64,000 nt of DNA from Pseudarthrobacter enclensis (lineage in GTDB: Bacteria > Actinomycetota > Actinomycetes > Actinomycetales > Micrococcaceae): NCBI RefSeq assembly GCF_030811655.1, contig NZ_JAUSRE010000017.1, positions 1 to 64,000 of the forward strand, given 5' to 3'. Positions 1-8,491 of the stretch are shown one piece after another. Within the stretch, counting starts at the first letter, position 1; each line of letters begins with the position of its first letter. A program made the position numbers and the translations under genes. The notes below the pieces were generated by a model. That model was not told the DNA's origin, did not search any database, and worked only from the letters and a program-made list of their open reading frames with translations.

Positions 1-102
1 GTCCTCTCCGGCGAACTGCCCTTCGACGAGCAGACCATGATCGCCGGACACGGCGAAATGACACCAAAGGAAGAAGGCGCCCGCCAGGTTGCCACAGCCT
101 AG
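1..102 (+). CDS. C-terminal end of an unidentified protein (partial)
   Basis: The window opens inside an open frame; 33 codons are visible before TAG at 100-102. The tail is hydrophilic and acidic and carries no motif I recognise. A strong hairpin with a T run starts 33 bp after the stop, which supports a real gene end. The rest of the gene lies outside the window, so no function is proposed. Confidence 0.6.
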   Translation, partial: VLSGELPFDEQTMIAGHGEMTPKEEGARQVATA

Positions 103-134
103 CCTGCAAAACAAATTGGCCTGGAGCCCTGAAG

Positions 135-170
135 ACCGCCCGAACAGGTTCGCCTGTACGGGCGGTTTTC
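135..170 (+). terminator. Intrinsic terminator of the upstream partial gene
   Basis: An outer 8-bp stem (ACCGCCCG with CGGGCGGT) encloses, after one A-A mismatch, an inner 5-bp stem (ACAGG with CCTGT) capped by a TTCG tetraloop. Four T residues follow at 166-169. This is a textbook rho-independent terminator. Confidence 0.88.
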
Positions 171-492
171 ATTTGCCCATAACTTGAGGACTCACAAAGT
201 GAGCTAATGGACCACACGACGGCCCGCTCGCTATGGCCGAGCAGGTATGCAACTCCTGACAGCGGTCCTTGAAGCTTCCTCGTTGAACTTCCCTTCGCCG
301 CACTCTCCACTGTCCTGGCCGTTAAACTCCTTGTCGCGGCTCCGGTCGATACAGGCCGCCGATGTGCCGATTCCCCAAATGGGTTGGATCGTCGCCGCCT
401 TGAAAGTCACAGTGGCTGGAACCCTAGGATTTCTCTATTTCCCGTGGATAGTCTGGGAAAGAACGACACCCTACGTGAGGGTCAGTGAGAAT

Positions 493-1317
493 GTGGTCAA
501 AGCAGCTGCTGCGGTAAGCGCCCGAAACAACGTCACCTTATTGGGCCGGGAGGACGGGCCTGTGTTGATGTTTGCCCACGGCTTCGGCTGCGATCAGAGC
601 ATGTGGCGGAAGCTGCTCCCCTACTTCGTTAATGACTACCGGCTGGTGCTTTTTGACCATGTTGGTGCAGGACATTCCGACATCAGCGCCTATGACTGGG
701 AGAAGTACGGGTCCCTGAATGGGTACGCGATGGATCTGCTGGAAATTTGCGCCGCCCTTGAACTTGAGGACGTCATCCTGGTGGGACACAGTGTCAGCAC
801 CATGATCGCCGTGGTCGCCGCAGCGCACGAACCCACTCGTTTTTCCCACCTGATCCTGCTTGCTCCTTCACCCCGCCATACGAACGACCCGTACGATGGC
901 TACATCGGCGGCTTCTCGAGGGAAGACATCGAAGGCCTGCTGGCATCTCTGGACAGCAACTATTTCGCCTGGGCCGCGGCGCTGGCGCCCATAGTCATGG
1001 GCAACCCGCAAGAGCCGGAATTAGCTGAGGACCTGCGTGTCAGCTTCTGCCGGACAAATCCGGCCATCGCACGACACTTCGCCGAAGTAACTTTCTTCTC
1101 CGACACCCGTCCTGAACTGAGAAAGCTGCACACCAGCTGCCTCATTCTGCAATGCTCCAACGATCGCCTTGCCCCGACCGAAGTGGGCGCCTACCTGCAC
1201 AAGAACCTGGAACACAGCACCCTGGTGCAGCTTCAAGCCACCGGGCACTGCCCCCACGTAAGTGCACCGGAAGAAACGGCGCGCGCGATTGTGCACTACC
1301 TCGACACCCAATCGTGA
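493..1317 (+). CDS. RsbQ-like alpha/beta hydrolase
   Basis: An alpha/beta hydrolase of the RsbQ/KAI2/D14 group. From the GTG at 493 it has 274 residues, the usual RsbQ length. The nucleophile elbow GHSVS gives Ser about 100, with Asp about 224 in CSNDRLAP and His about 252 in GHCPH; HGFGCDQSMW near the N terminus is typical of RsbQ. In Bacillus, RsbQ works with the PAS phosphatase RsbP to activate sigma-B; the natural ligand is not known here. No RsbP gene is adjacent; the nearest PAS protein is the convergent cyclic-di-GMP gene at 3-5.5 kb. The frame is open back to an ATG at 247, which would add 82 residues including a possible membrane segment; I prefer GTG 493 because family homology begins there. 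Function as hydrolase is secure, the signalling role is inference. Confidence 0.85.
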   Translation: MVKAAAAVSARNNVTLLGREDGPVLMFAHGFGCDQSMWRKLLPYFVNDYRLVLFDHVGAGHSDISAYDWEKYGSLNGYAMDLLEICAALELEDVILVGHSVSTMIAVVAAAHEPTRFSHLILLAPSPRHTNDPYDGYIGGFSREDIEGLLASLDSNYFAWAAALAPIVMGNPQEPELAEDLRVSFCRTNPAIARHFAEVTFFSDTRPELRKLHTSCLILQCSNDRLAPTEVGAYLHKNLEHSTLVQLQATGHCPHVSAPEETARAIVHYLDTQS

Positions 1318-1729
1318 CAGGCCCCCGCCGGCGTCCTCTCGCTAGACCTTGAGAACTTTTGTCATGACACCCTTCGGTTGCCCGGCACCAGATGGTTTGA
1401 TCCCACATCACCGTGGTATCGACGCGATCCAGCCCTCGCGTCAGCCCGACCTTCTCGCATTAGTAACCGATTTACGTTCAACGGCCGAATTCTGTTTGAA
1501 CTTGAACGAATATGGCTGAACGGTATTGGGTGTTTTTATGTGAGTGTCCGTTGGCCATTAGATGTGGTTGCCCAACGACCTGACCTTTCTGGCCCTTTGT
1601 CTCGGAGGAAGCGGATTCGAACCAATAGAGGAAGGCCAAGCCACGATCTACATTCCGCCGACCGTCCGAACAACACCAACGGCGGCGGACAAGGCGGCAC
1701 CGGCACAGAGTTCGCTGGCCTGGAGCTGC

Positions 1730-2078
1730 AGAGCAGGCAGCCTGCGCCTGGCGGCCAGCGCCAATTTGAACCCGGACCGGCGCTTCCCGTCCATGTTCGG
1801 GCAGGTCCACGGGTCCGCGCCGGGCAATGCCCGCCAAGGCATCAGCAACCCGATCGTCGCATCGCCAGTGCGGCCCTGATGCTGGATCACTTCGGGCTGC
1901 ATGAGGAGGCCCACCAGGTGGAAGCCGCAATCGAAGCGGCCACCGGCGCGGTCACCTGACCCGCGACGTCGGCGGCAACGCCACCACGGAGGACGTCACC
2001 GACGCCATCATTAAGTCCCTGAAGCTCGCCCCGGGCAGCCGCCTAGCACTTGCCCGAAGCAGCTCAACCAAAGGGTGA
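1730..2078 (+). pseudogene. Remnant of an isopropylmalate/tartrate dehydrogenase-type enzyme (C-terminal part)
   Basis: Three successive frames together read as the C-terminal third of the LeuB / tartrate dehydrogenase / isocitrate dehydrogenase family. Frame 2 (about 1730-1869) carries GSLRLAASANLNPDRRFPSM and then VHGSAPGNARQGISNPI. Frame 1 (about 1870-1956) carries ALMLDHFGLHEEAHQVEAAI. Frame 3 (1956-2078) carries LTRDVGGNATTEDVTDAI. Two frameshifts and a missing N-terminal two thirds make it non-functional. The last frame shift sits exactly where the short stop TGA 1957-1959 occurs. Assignment to the family is secure; which member is not. Confidence 0.8.
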
Positions 2079-3007
2079 GGTACTACGGCGGGGCGCCAGT
2101 CGCCGTCGTACCGCGGAGGTCCCTACCCACGCTCGCAAGCTCGCGTCGGGGCCCTTGAGACGCCGCTTACCCCGTTTTATCCCCACGCCAGCGACATTCC
2201 AACAATGAGGTTGGAATTAAGGATCACATCAGCACTCACGCCGCTGCACCGGCGGCCACGAAAACCCGGTGGTACCGCCAGCTCTACTTCAGGGTTCTCT
2301 AACGTGGAGTCTCGATATTTCGATTGCGGGTGCTCCGGCCCAGCCATGTCGGCGTTAAATAGGGGAAGCCCCACCAGCAATGCTGAAGGGGCTTCGACTA
2401 TTTTGATTGCGTTATGACGAACATCATCTCCCGAACTTGCGGGAGTCCTGGTGCTTCCTGCCTCGTCACCGGCAGACCACTGCGGATCAGATCCACCGTG
2501 CCTTCCAGACTTCCCCTGTTGTCCGTTCCCGTCCTTCTTTCGAAGAACGTATACACAGTGTTACGCCTGATCTTGTGGTGGTGCAAGAGCCAAAGATCCC
2601 AGCGGAGGGCGCCTTTTCTGAGCGACTACCTGATCGACTCGCCCGGTGTTGGGATGGGGCTGCCCTCCAGCCTGTATGCGCAGAACCTGCAGGTACCTTC
2701 GCGATCTCGCTAAGAGAAGGCTCGGACATTCTCATGTCCTGAACAACCCGGCGTCATCTGATGGTTACCTGCAGTCGCTCTCAGTCTACGACCGGACCGG
2801 CCGCTCCAACAGGGGCGCGGGTCCCATTCCGTCAAAAATATCGTGAACCTCATTGGACACATGCCAGAGCACCTGTCAGCCCCATGCATGGTTGTTCCAG
2901 TCCGCCATCGAGGTTGCGAAAACGCCCCCGGCTTGCTGTGAGCAGGTCGGGCCGATGAGGTGGCTGCCGGTGACCGGCGTATATCCGTACACCACCATCC
3001 GGGCGTC
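2079..3007. other. Stretch without a recognisable gene
   Basis: Open frames here (longest about 110 codons) overlap on both strands, have no clear ribosome site and no motif I recognise. The only structured element is the hairpin at 2365-2395. The composition is slightly less GC-rich than flanking genes. It may be decayed DNA continuing from the dehydrogenase remnant. Confidence 0.5.
2365..2395 (+). terminator. Hairpin, possible terminator
   Basis: GAAGCCCC (2365-2372) pairs with GGGGCTTC (2388-2395), with a small inner AGCA/TGCT stem. The following sequence is T-rich (CTATTTTGATT). No confident gene lies just upstream, so it may belong to lost DNA. Confidence 0.4.
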
Positions 3008-5464
3008 TTACTGAAGCTGTTGTGCCGTTTTCCGCACCCGGCTGCGCAGCCAGGCCGGGACGTGATCGGAAGGAATCGATTTGCTCCACAGGAAACCTTG
3101 AGCGCGCGTCACACCCAGACGCCGAAGTTCACCGAGTTGATCGAGGGTTTCGACGCCTTCGGCGATGACGTCAAGTCTGAGGCTTTTCGCCATGCCCAGC
3201 ACAAGCTCGATGACTGTTCCGGCGCGGGGGTCTTCTCCAAGTTCCCTTATGAAGGTGCGGTCAATCTTCAACGTCTTCGCCGTGAGCCACTTCAGATAGC
3301 TGAGGGAAGAATAGCCTGTGCCGAAGTCATCGATGGAGAGGCAAACACCCAAGCGGGAGAGGCGCTGCAAGGTTTCCCTGGGCAGATCGGGTTCGTCCAT
3401 GAGGACCGTTTCCGTTATTTCCAGATGCACGGCTGCAGCGTCGATGCCGGTATCCCGGATGGCGGCTTCGACGATGTCCGGGAAATTCTTCGCCACCAAC
3501 TGGCGTCCGGAAATGTTCACCGCGGTCGTCAGGCTTGCCGCGCCATCTATCTGCTGACGCCACTGGTTCCCTTGGCGGAGTGCTTCGTGCAGGACCCAGG
3601 TGCCTATCGGAATGATCAGGCCGGTCTCTTCGGCGATGGGAATGAATGCTTCAGGGGATATGAGGCCGTGGTCCGGGTGTTCCCACCGCAGGAGCGCCTC
3701 GAAGCCCAACGGGGCCTCCGAATCCAGGTCGATAATCGGCTGATAGTTCAGGCGAAGTTCTCCTCTGTCCAGGGCCAACCGCAGGTCTGATTCCAGGTCC
3801 AAGCGTCCGCTGGCCCGTCGGGTCATGCGGGAGTGATAGATCGCTGAGGCGTCCCCACCAGCAGATTTCGCCCGGTACATCGCAGTGTCCGCCCCGCCCA
3901 GCATGGACTGGGCCGTGTCATCGGGCCCGGCGAGCGCAATGCCGACACTGACGTTCAGGAAAATCTGCCGCTCTTCGACCTCGAATGGAGACCTGATGCA
4001 TTCACGGATCCGCCCGGCCAATACTTGGGCGGCACGCATTCCCATGTTCTCGCAAACGATAATGAATTCATCGCCCCCGAAGCGGCCCACGGTGTCACCG
4101 GCCCGAACTGCCTTCTTCAAGCGTTCACTGACGAGCATCAGTATCCTGTCTCCACCGCTGTGGCCAATGCCGTCGTTGACCAGCTTGAACCGGTCGATAT
4201 CGACGAACATGACGGCAGGGCAACAACCCTGGTCAAGGAAACCCTGCAGCACCTCGGTGATCCAGTATCTGTTCGGCAGACCTGTCAGGGCGTCGTGCCG
4301 GGCCTGCCATTCCAGGATCTGTTCCGCGTCCTTGCGCTCCGTGACGTCCAGCACCGTGTCAAGGAACTGAAGGGGTTTCCCGTCCGGGCCATCGACGCTG
4401 CGTATCCTCGAATGCAGCCACCGCTGCCCGCCATCGGGCCGGAGGAGCCGGTATTCAACATCAGCGAAACCTGCCCCTGCCCGCAGGCTCCGCCATACCC
4501 TCCGCACCAGGTCACGGTCCTCGGGATGGGTCCGCTCCAGCATCCGCTCCCACGACAACGACTCCCCCGGCCCGAGGCCCACGATCCGGGCGAGCTCCTG
4601 TGAGTGCCACGCCGTACCCAGATCGGCCGAGTACTCGAGGCTTCCCACGTGCGCCATCTCCTGGGCGGCCAATAACCGACGCCGCTCCGCATCAGCTTCG
4701 GTGCGCAACCGCTTGATTTCAGTGATGTCCCTTGCGATCCCGGAAGCACCGGCCAGCGTCCCGTCCTGCCCATAGACCGGGGACACCGTCAGTTCAACGT
4801 CAATGAGCGACCCGTCCTTACGCCGCCACCTAGCTTCCAAACCCGGAACGAATGCCCCGTTGCGGATCCGTTCGGCGACCCGCTCGCCCACGTCCTCCGG
4901 CCCTCGGGTCGTGAAAAGCGCAGGGTTCTGGCCCACGGCTTCCGCCGCGCTCCAGCCAAGCATCCTGGCGGCGCCCGCGTTCCAGCTGCTGATCTTCCCA
5001 TCCATGTCAGCGCTGATGATCGCATCACCGGAGGACTCCACCATCGCCGAGAGCCGGCGCAGGATCGCCTCTTGGTGCTTCCGGTCGGTGATGTCTTTTG
5101 AAATGGCCACAATATCCACCGGCACCGTGTGTCGGCCCCTGATTGGGCTGATCGTTCCATGGACCGGGAACTCCCTGCCGGACCGGTCCCGCACCCAGAA
5201 CTCCCCCGACCAGTCCCTGCCTCTCGCTATCCACTCAGCGATTTCCTCTCCCGTGGGCCCCGGAGCGAGGGTCTTGAAATTACCGACGATTCCCAGCTCA
5301 AGAGGCGTCCTTCCCAACACCTCTGAGGCTGCGTAACCATAGAGACGCTCCGAGGCACGATTCCAGTAGGTGACCCGCCAACGGTTGTCCATGCCGATCA
5401 CGGACTGCCCGATCTCATCGAGCAGCAGCGACTGTGTCAGCAGATCATCCTGTTGCCCGGCCAT
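3008..5464 (-). CDS. PAS-PAS-PAS-GGDEF-EAL cyclic-di-GMP turnover protein
   Basis: Soluble 818-residue sensor that could both make and degrade cyclic di-GMP. Three PAS/PAC units lie at about residues 10-130, 140-250 and 275-380. The cyclase domain has an intact GGDEF signature at about 463-467 with an RAGD inhibitory I-site exactly five residues before it. The EAL domain (about 570-810) keeps the metal and catalytic residues: FEALLRW, NISGRQL, LEITET, DDFGTGYSSL, KIDRTF and AEGVET. No membrane segment is seen, so it is probably cytoplasmic and senses an internal signal. The start at 5464 follows GGAGGATCA; the frame stays open 13 codons further, but without such a site. Both domains look competent; net activity cannot be told from sequence. 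Confidence 0.93.
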   Translation of the reverse strand: MAGQQDDLLTQSLLLDEIGQSVIGMDNRWRVTYWNRASERLYGYAASEVLGRTPLELGIVGNFKTLAPGPTGEEIAEWIARGRDWSGEFWVRDRSGREFPVHGTISPIRGRHTVPVDIVAISKDITDRKHQEAILRRLSAMVESSGDAIISADMDGKISSWNAGAARMLGWSAAEAVGQNPALFTTRGPEDVGERVAERIRNGAFVPGLEARWRRKDGSLIDVELTVSPVYGQDGTLAGASGIARDITEIKRLRTEADAERRRLLAAQEMAHVGSLEYSADLGTAWHSQELARIVGLGPGESLSWERMLERTHPEDRDLVRRVWRSLRAGAGFADVEYRLLRPDGGQRWLHSRIRSVDGPDGKPLQFLDTVLDVTERKDAEQILEWQARHDALTGLPNRYWITEVLQGFLDQGCCPAVMFVDIDRFKLVNDGIGHSGGDRILMLVSERLKKAVRAGDTVGRFGGDEFIIVCENMGMRAAQVLAGRIRECIRSPFEVEERQIFLNVSVGIALAGPDDTAQSMLGGADTAMYRAKSAGGDASAIYHSRMTRRASGRLDLESDLRLALDRGELRLNYQPIIDLDSEAPLGFEALLRWEHPDHGLISPEAFIPIAEETGLIIPIGTWVLHEALRQGNQWRQQIDGAASLTTAVNISGRQLVAKNFPDIVEAAIRDTGIDAAAVHLEITETVLMDEPDLPRETLQRLSRLGVCLSIDDFGTGYSSLSYLKWLTAKTLKIDRTFIRELGEDPRAGTVIELVLGMAKSLRLDVIAEGVETLDQLGELRRLGVTRAQGFLWSKSIPSDHVPAWLRSRVRKTAQQLQ

Positions 5465-6103
5465 TGATCCTCCGTGTTGTCCTCGCCCCGGTCCAGCACG
5501 CAACCTCCCAGTTGCTGAAGTCTAAAACAGTCCGGGCGCTTCTGCCGGGGATCGTACCCAGCTGCCGAGGATTGTATCCAGCTGCCGCGATTAAACCCCG
5601 CGCCGACCGGCCTTGGTTTTCCATTGGAAAAGCCGTGTGACCAAGCCCGTCACATCGCTATGCCCACAGACACCACGCGCAGGACCATGCCCATCTCCGG
5701 AACGTCGCGGCCTCCCACTGTGATGTGTGCACCCTGCCTGAGGCCAGGCAGGGCAGGGCTCAGGTCGACCACCGCCGCGGTCAGGATAGCCAGAATGGCC
5801 AACACGATGCGTGTCAGCTATTGCGGCGTTTGTCGGTGCGGATTGAGCTCGAGGTAAGGCACTGGGCTTCAGGTTTCCGATCCCAAGCTGCTGCATCTTT
5901 TTCGCTTCGCCCCCCAACAGGATCAGGTGGGCTGAAATAGCCAGGACCGCCGGGCTCCAAAGACAGCAGGCGGAAGGCGCACCAGCCAGGGACTTGAACC
6001 CGTCACCCCACACGCCTTAGCTGCAGTCAGGCGAAGAGCCGAACCTTGTGCCCAGGCATAGTTGCAGTACGGAATCTCGATTTACCTGACGGTTCGGCCT
6101 GTG
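5465..6103. other. Intergenic stretch, no confident gene
   Basis: A minus-strand frame at about 5660-5830 reads as a short hydrophobic N terminus (VLAILAILTAAVVDL) followed by about 35 residues, but it lacks a ribosome site and family. At 5983-6030 the minus strand resembles the 3' half of a tRNA (GGTTCAAGTCC box) but the stems do not close. The segment contains the upstream region of the GGDEF-EAL gene. Confidence 0.4.
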
Positions 6104-6964
6104 CTAGCTCATCCTGTAGCTGAGGATCCGTGTTCCACCGTTGTCGTCGCCGTCGTCGGGAGCCGCGTGAATGTGAAGTCCTGATTCAGCTGGAGTGACG
6201 GTAACAGGGTTCCGTGTGATGACGTGCCCGGCGGTACTGAATATGCTGATGGGTATATCCCGCAAGATTCTCTGCCGCTGCGGTTCCACCAGGGCCAGTC
6301 CCCCCAGTTCGAAAGCCGCGCCGTTTTCCTGCGGCAACACGGAAATTCCTGTGCACAACAGCAGGCCCGGGCCCAGCAGTTGGGCGTCCTGGTAGTCAAT
6401 GAAGTGGCCCGGGTTCGCCCAGCTGGCGACCATGCGGCCTTCACTATCCCAGGTATGGAGTTGCCGGGAACCCCAGCTTCCGCCGAAGACGAGATTCAGT
6501 CCTGGATCCCGGACGATCCAGCCAATGTGGTCATTCACTCGGAACCGCTCGCGCACCTCGAAGCTGGACGGATCAATCGTGTAAACGATACTCCGCCCTC
6601 CAGCCCGGTATTCGGCTACCGAGACCCACACGTGTTCGCCGTCGAAGTCAATGCCTCCGGGGTGATACATGGTGTCCTCGCCGAGGACCACGTCGCGGAT
6701 TAAGGCACCTTGTGAGTCGAGAACGAAGATGTGGCCCCTTCCCCGGCCCGGAGTGCGCAACGCTGGATCTGCGGCGGGGCGCGGGGCGTCGAGGATCTCG
6801 ACAGATGACAGGAACGTCAGACCCTGCGCGAACACCATGCCCTGCGGGTGGTGCGTCGGGAAGCCGAGGCGGACTTCACCGATTAATTCGAAGCGGCTCC
6901 GCCTGTCCAGCGTGAACACCGCATCGAGGAGCGGTCCCTGCACCTCAACCGCGGGCGCTGTCAT
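6104..6964 (-). CDS. Conserved protein, DUF6454-like, last gene of the phosphodiester operon
   Basis: 286 residues with repeated WD/NHL-like strands, for example MYHPGGIDFDGEHVWVSVAE and DHIGWIVRDPGLNLVFGGSW, that suggest a beta-propeller or six-strand lactonase-like fold. From memory this is the family named DUF6454; its role is unknown. There is no signal peptide, so it is probably cytoplasmic. The ATG at 6964 follows GGAGGAAAGCAC, a strong ribosome site that lies inside the end of the preceding gene; the two frames overlap by 20 bp, implying translational coupling. A longer frame to 7063 exists but its N terminus does not look conserved. Its place at the end of an ABC-importer/GDPD-IMPase operon suggests a role in using the imported compound, perhaps hydrolysis or sensing of an intermediate. 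That is inference. Confidence 0.8.
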   Translation of the reverse strand: MTAPAVEVQGPLLDAVFTLDRRSRFELIGEVRLGFPTHHPQGMVFAQGLTFLSSVEILDAPRPAADPALRTPGRGRGHIFVLDSQGALIRDVVLGEDTMYHPGGIDFDGEHVWVSVAEYRAGGRSIVYTIDPSSFEVRERFRVNDHIGWIVRDPGLNLVFGGSWGSRQLHTWDSEGRMVASWANPGHFIDYQDAQLLGPGLLLCTGISVLPQENGAAFELGGLALVEPQRQRILRDIPISIFSTAGHVITRNPVTVTPAESGLHIHAAPDDGDDNGGTRILSYRMS

Positions 6965-8486
6965 GTGCTTTCCTCCATAGTCCGTACAGCTCGGAGGAGT
7001 ATTCCGGACGCGCCGCCAACACCCCGCCATGCTCCGGGAAGGTATCCGTTTCGCCAACAGCATTCAGCACGACGCCACCGGCCTCTTGAACGATCAGCGT
7101 GGCCGCCAGATGATCGACCGGGCTGAAGCTGCCGATGATGGCTCCGGCACCCCGCCCTGCGGCGACGCCCACCACAGTCATCGTTGCCGACCCCATGATC
7201 CGCATGATGCTGTGCCGGTCGCCGAGCTGCGCGAGCAGGTCCAGCATTCCGGGCCACGGCAAGTGCCCGGCGAGTTCCGTCGCCACGACGGCTCCGGCAA
7301 GAGACGCGGGCGCCAGGGTGCCTTGGGAAGCGAGCGATAGGGGCTGACCATTCAGGTGGGCGCCCCAGCCGGCCACGGCTTCGAAAATCTCGCCGCGCCA
7401 TGGATCCGCGACGACAGCCACCTCAGGTTTGCGGTCGACAGCCAAGGCAAGCGAAAACGCCGTCCAGGGAAGGTGGTTGACGTAGTTCGTGGTTCCGTCG
7501 ACGGGATCAAGGTACCAACATGGTGCCCCGGGCACCGCGGTCCCACCCATTTCCTCTCCCACCACGGTGTGGCCGGGGAGGCGGGCCGCAATGACTTCGC
7601 GGACATGGCGCTCGACGGCGACATCGACTTCCGTGACCAGATCACCGGGGTTGGCCTTGGTCGAGACCTGGCCGCGATCGGCGTCGCGCATGTACCCGAC
7701 GGCCCATGCGGCGAGTTCCAAGGCTACTTTTCGGGATTCGAGAACCTCGTCCCCCGCCAGCCGCCGGGGAGCCTGGGCCGAGGACCATCCGTCGGGGTCT
7801 TCGGCGATCGCGCCTTGCAGCAGATCCAACCGGTTGCTCGTGATCGAATCCACGCCAAGTGCCAATGCCCAGCGCATGGATTCCACGTCGTCTACGGTCC
7901 AGCAAGCAACTTTGGCGCCCGTGGCGTGGATCTGTTCCACGATGTCCTTGTTGAGAACCACGTACTCGGAATTGACGTACTCGGGCTTCAGTTCCGTAAG
8001 CAGCTCTTTGGGTGGGGCGATCCTCTTGTTCCACGGGAGCCAGATCCTGGCTGCGGGGTCTATGGCGCGGACGGTCCGCATTCCCTCGAGGTTGCCGCAC
8101 CAGGCCACATTCACGCCGCCGTCGCGTACAACGGCGGCGGCGGCCTCTGCCAGGCCAGCTTCGTCCATGTCAATGAGCAGCGTTGACCGGCTGCCGCGGA
8201 ACAGTTCGATGGCTTCGGAAAGCAACGGGATCCGTTCCGTGCCCGCTCCCAGTTGCCTGATGCGCTCATAGTCGACAGCCGCAGCGTCGGCGTCCAGACC
8301 CCAAATCCTCAACAGCGAGGCGTCGTGGAGCAGGATCACCTGCCCATCCTTCGTTACCCGGACGTCCACCTCCACGAGGTCCGCACCAGCGTCGATGGCA
8401 GACGCGATGGCAGGCAGCGTGTTCTCCAGGTGTTTGCTGGAATCGCCCCGATGTGCCGTTGCGCGGGTCCTTTTGGTGTCAATCAT
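6945..8486 (-). CDS. Fused glycerophosphodiester phosphodiesterase and inositol monophosphatase-family phosphatase
   Basis: Two enzymes in one 513-residue chain. Residues about 5-235 form a GDPD TIM barrel: AHRGDSSKHLENT gives the HR and EN pair, and DLVEVDVRVTKDGQVILLHD gives the metal-binding E-D and the second His. Residues about 255-510 form an IMPase/FBPase-type phosphatase with GDLVTEVD, VGEEM and the metal motif DPVDGTTNYVNHLP; the last motif reads SPVDHLAA in place of the usual W-D-x-A-A-G. Together they could cleave a glycerophosphodiester and then remove phosphate from the product. No signal peptide: cytoplasmic, acting after import. The upstream ATPase gene ends at 8492; a TTG at 8495 overlapping that stop is an alternative start. 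The fusion strongly suggests a phosphodiester containing inositol, but the substrate is not proven. Confidence 0.9.
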   Translation of the reverse strand: MIDTKRTRATAHRGDSSKHLENTLPAIASAIDAGADLVEVDVRVTKDGQVILLHDASLLRIWGLDADAAAVDYERIRQLGAGTERIPLLSEAIELFRGSRSTLLIDMDEAGLAEAAAAVVRDGGVNVAWCGNLEGMRTVRAIDPAARIWLPWNKRIAPPKELLTELKPEYVNSEYVVLNKDIVEQIHATGAKVACWTVDDVESMRWALALGVDSITSNRLDLLQGAIAEDPDGWSSAQAPRRLAGDEVLESRKVALELAAWAVGYMRDADRGQVSTKANPGDLVTEVDVAVERHVREVIAARLPGHTVVGEEMGGTAVPGAPCWYLDPVDGTTNYVNHLPWTAFSLALAVDRKPEVAVVADPWRGEIFEAVAGWGAHLNGQPLSLASQGTLAPASLAGAVVATELAGHLPWPGMLDLLAQLGDRHSIMRIMGSATMTVVGVAAGRGAGAIIGSFSPVDHLAATLIVQEAGGVVLNAVGETDTFPEHGGVLAARPEYSSELYGLWRKAHDSARG

Positions 8487-8491
8487 GTTGG

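Noticed and set aside
247-492. 82-residue N-terminal extension of the RsbQ-like hydrolase with a possible membrane segment
   Set aside because: RsbQ homologues begin near GTG 493; the extension is not typical of the family. Kept as alternative only.
3008-5464. PAS protein as the RsbP partner of the RsbQ-like hydrolase
   Set aside because: It has GGDEF and EAL domains, not a PP2C phosphatase, is convergent and 1.7 kb away; no evidence of a pair.
5983-6030. tRNA-like 3' half on the minus strand (GGTTCAAGTCC box with a CGCCT/AGGCG stem)
   Set aside because: The T stem gives only three pairs, the acceptor and D arms cannot be formed and the anticodon loop is 11 bases. At best a decayed fragment.
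7356-8271. Two long plus-strand frames opposite the GDPD-IMPase gene
   Set aside because: The minus-strand frame carries two catalytic domains; the others are shadows.
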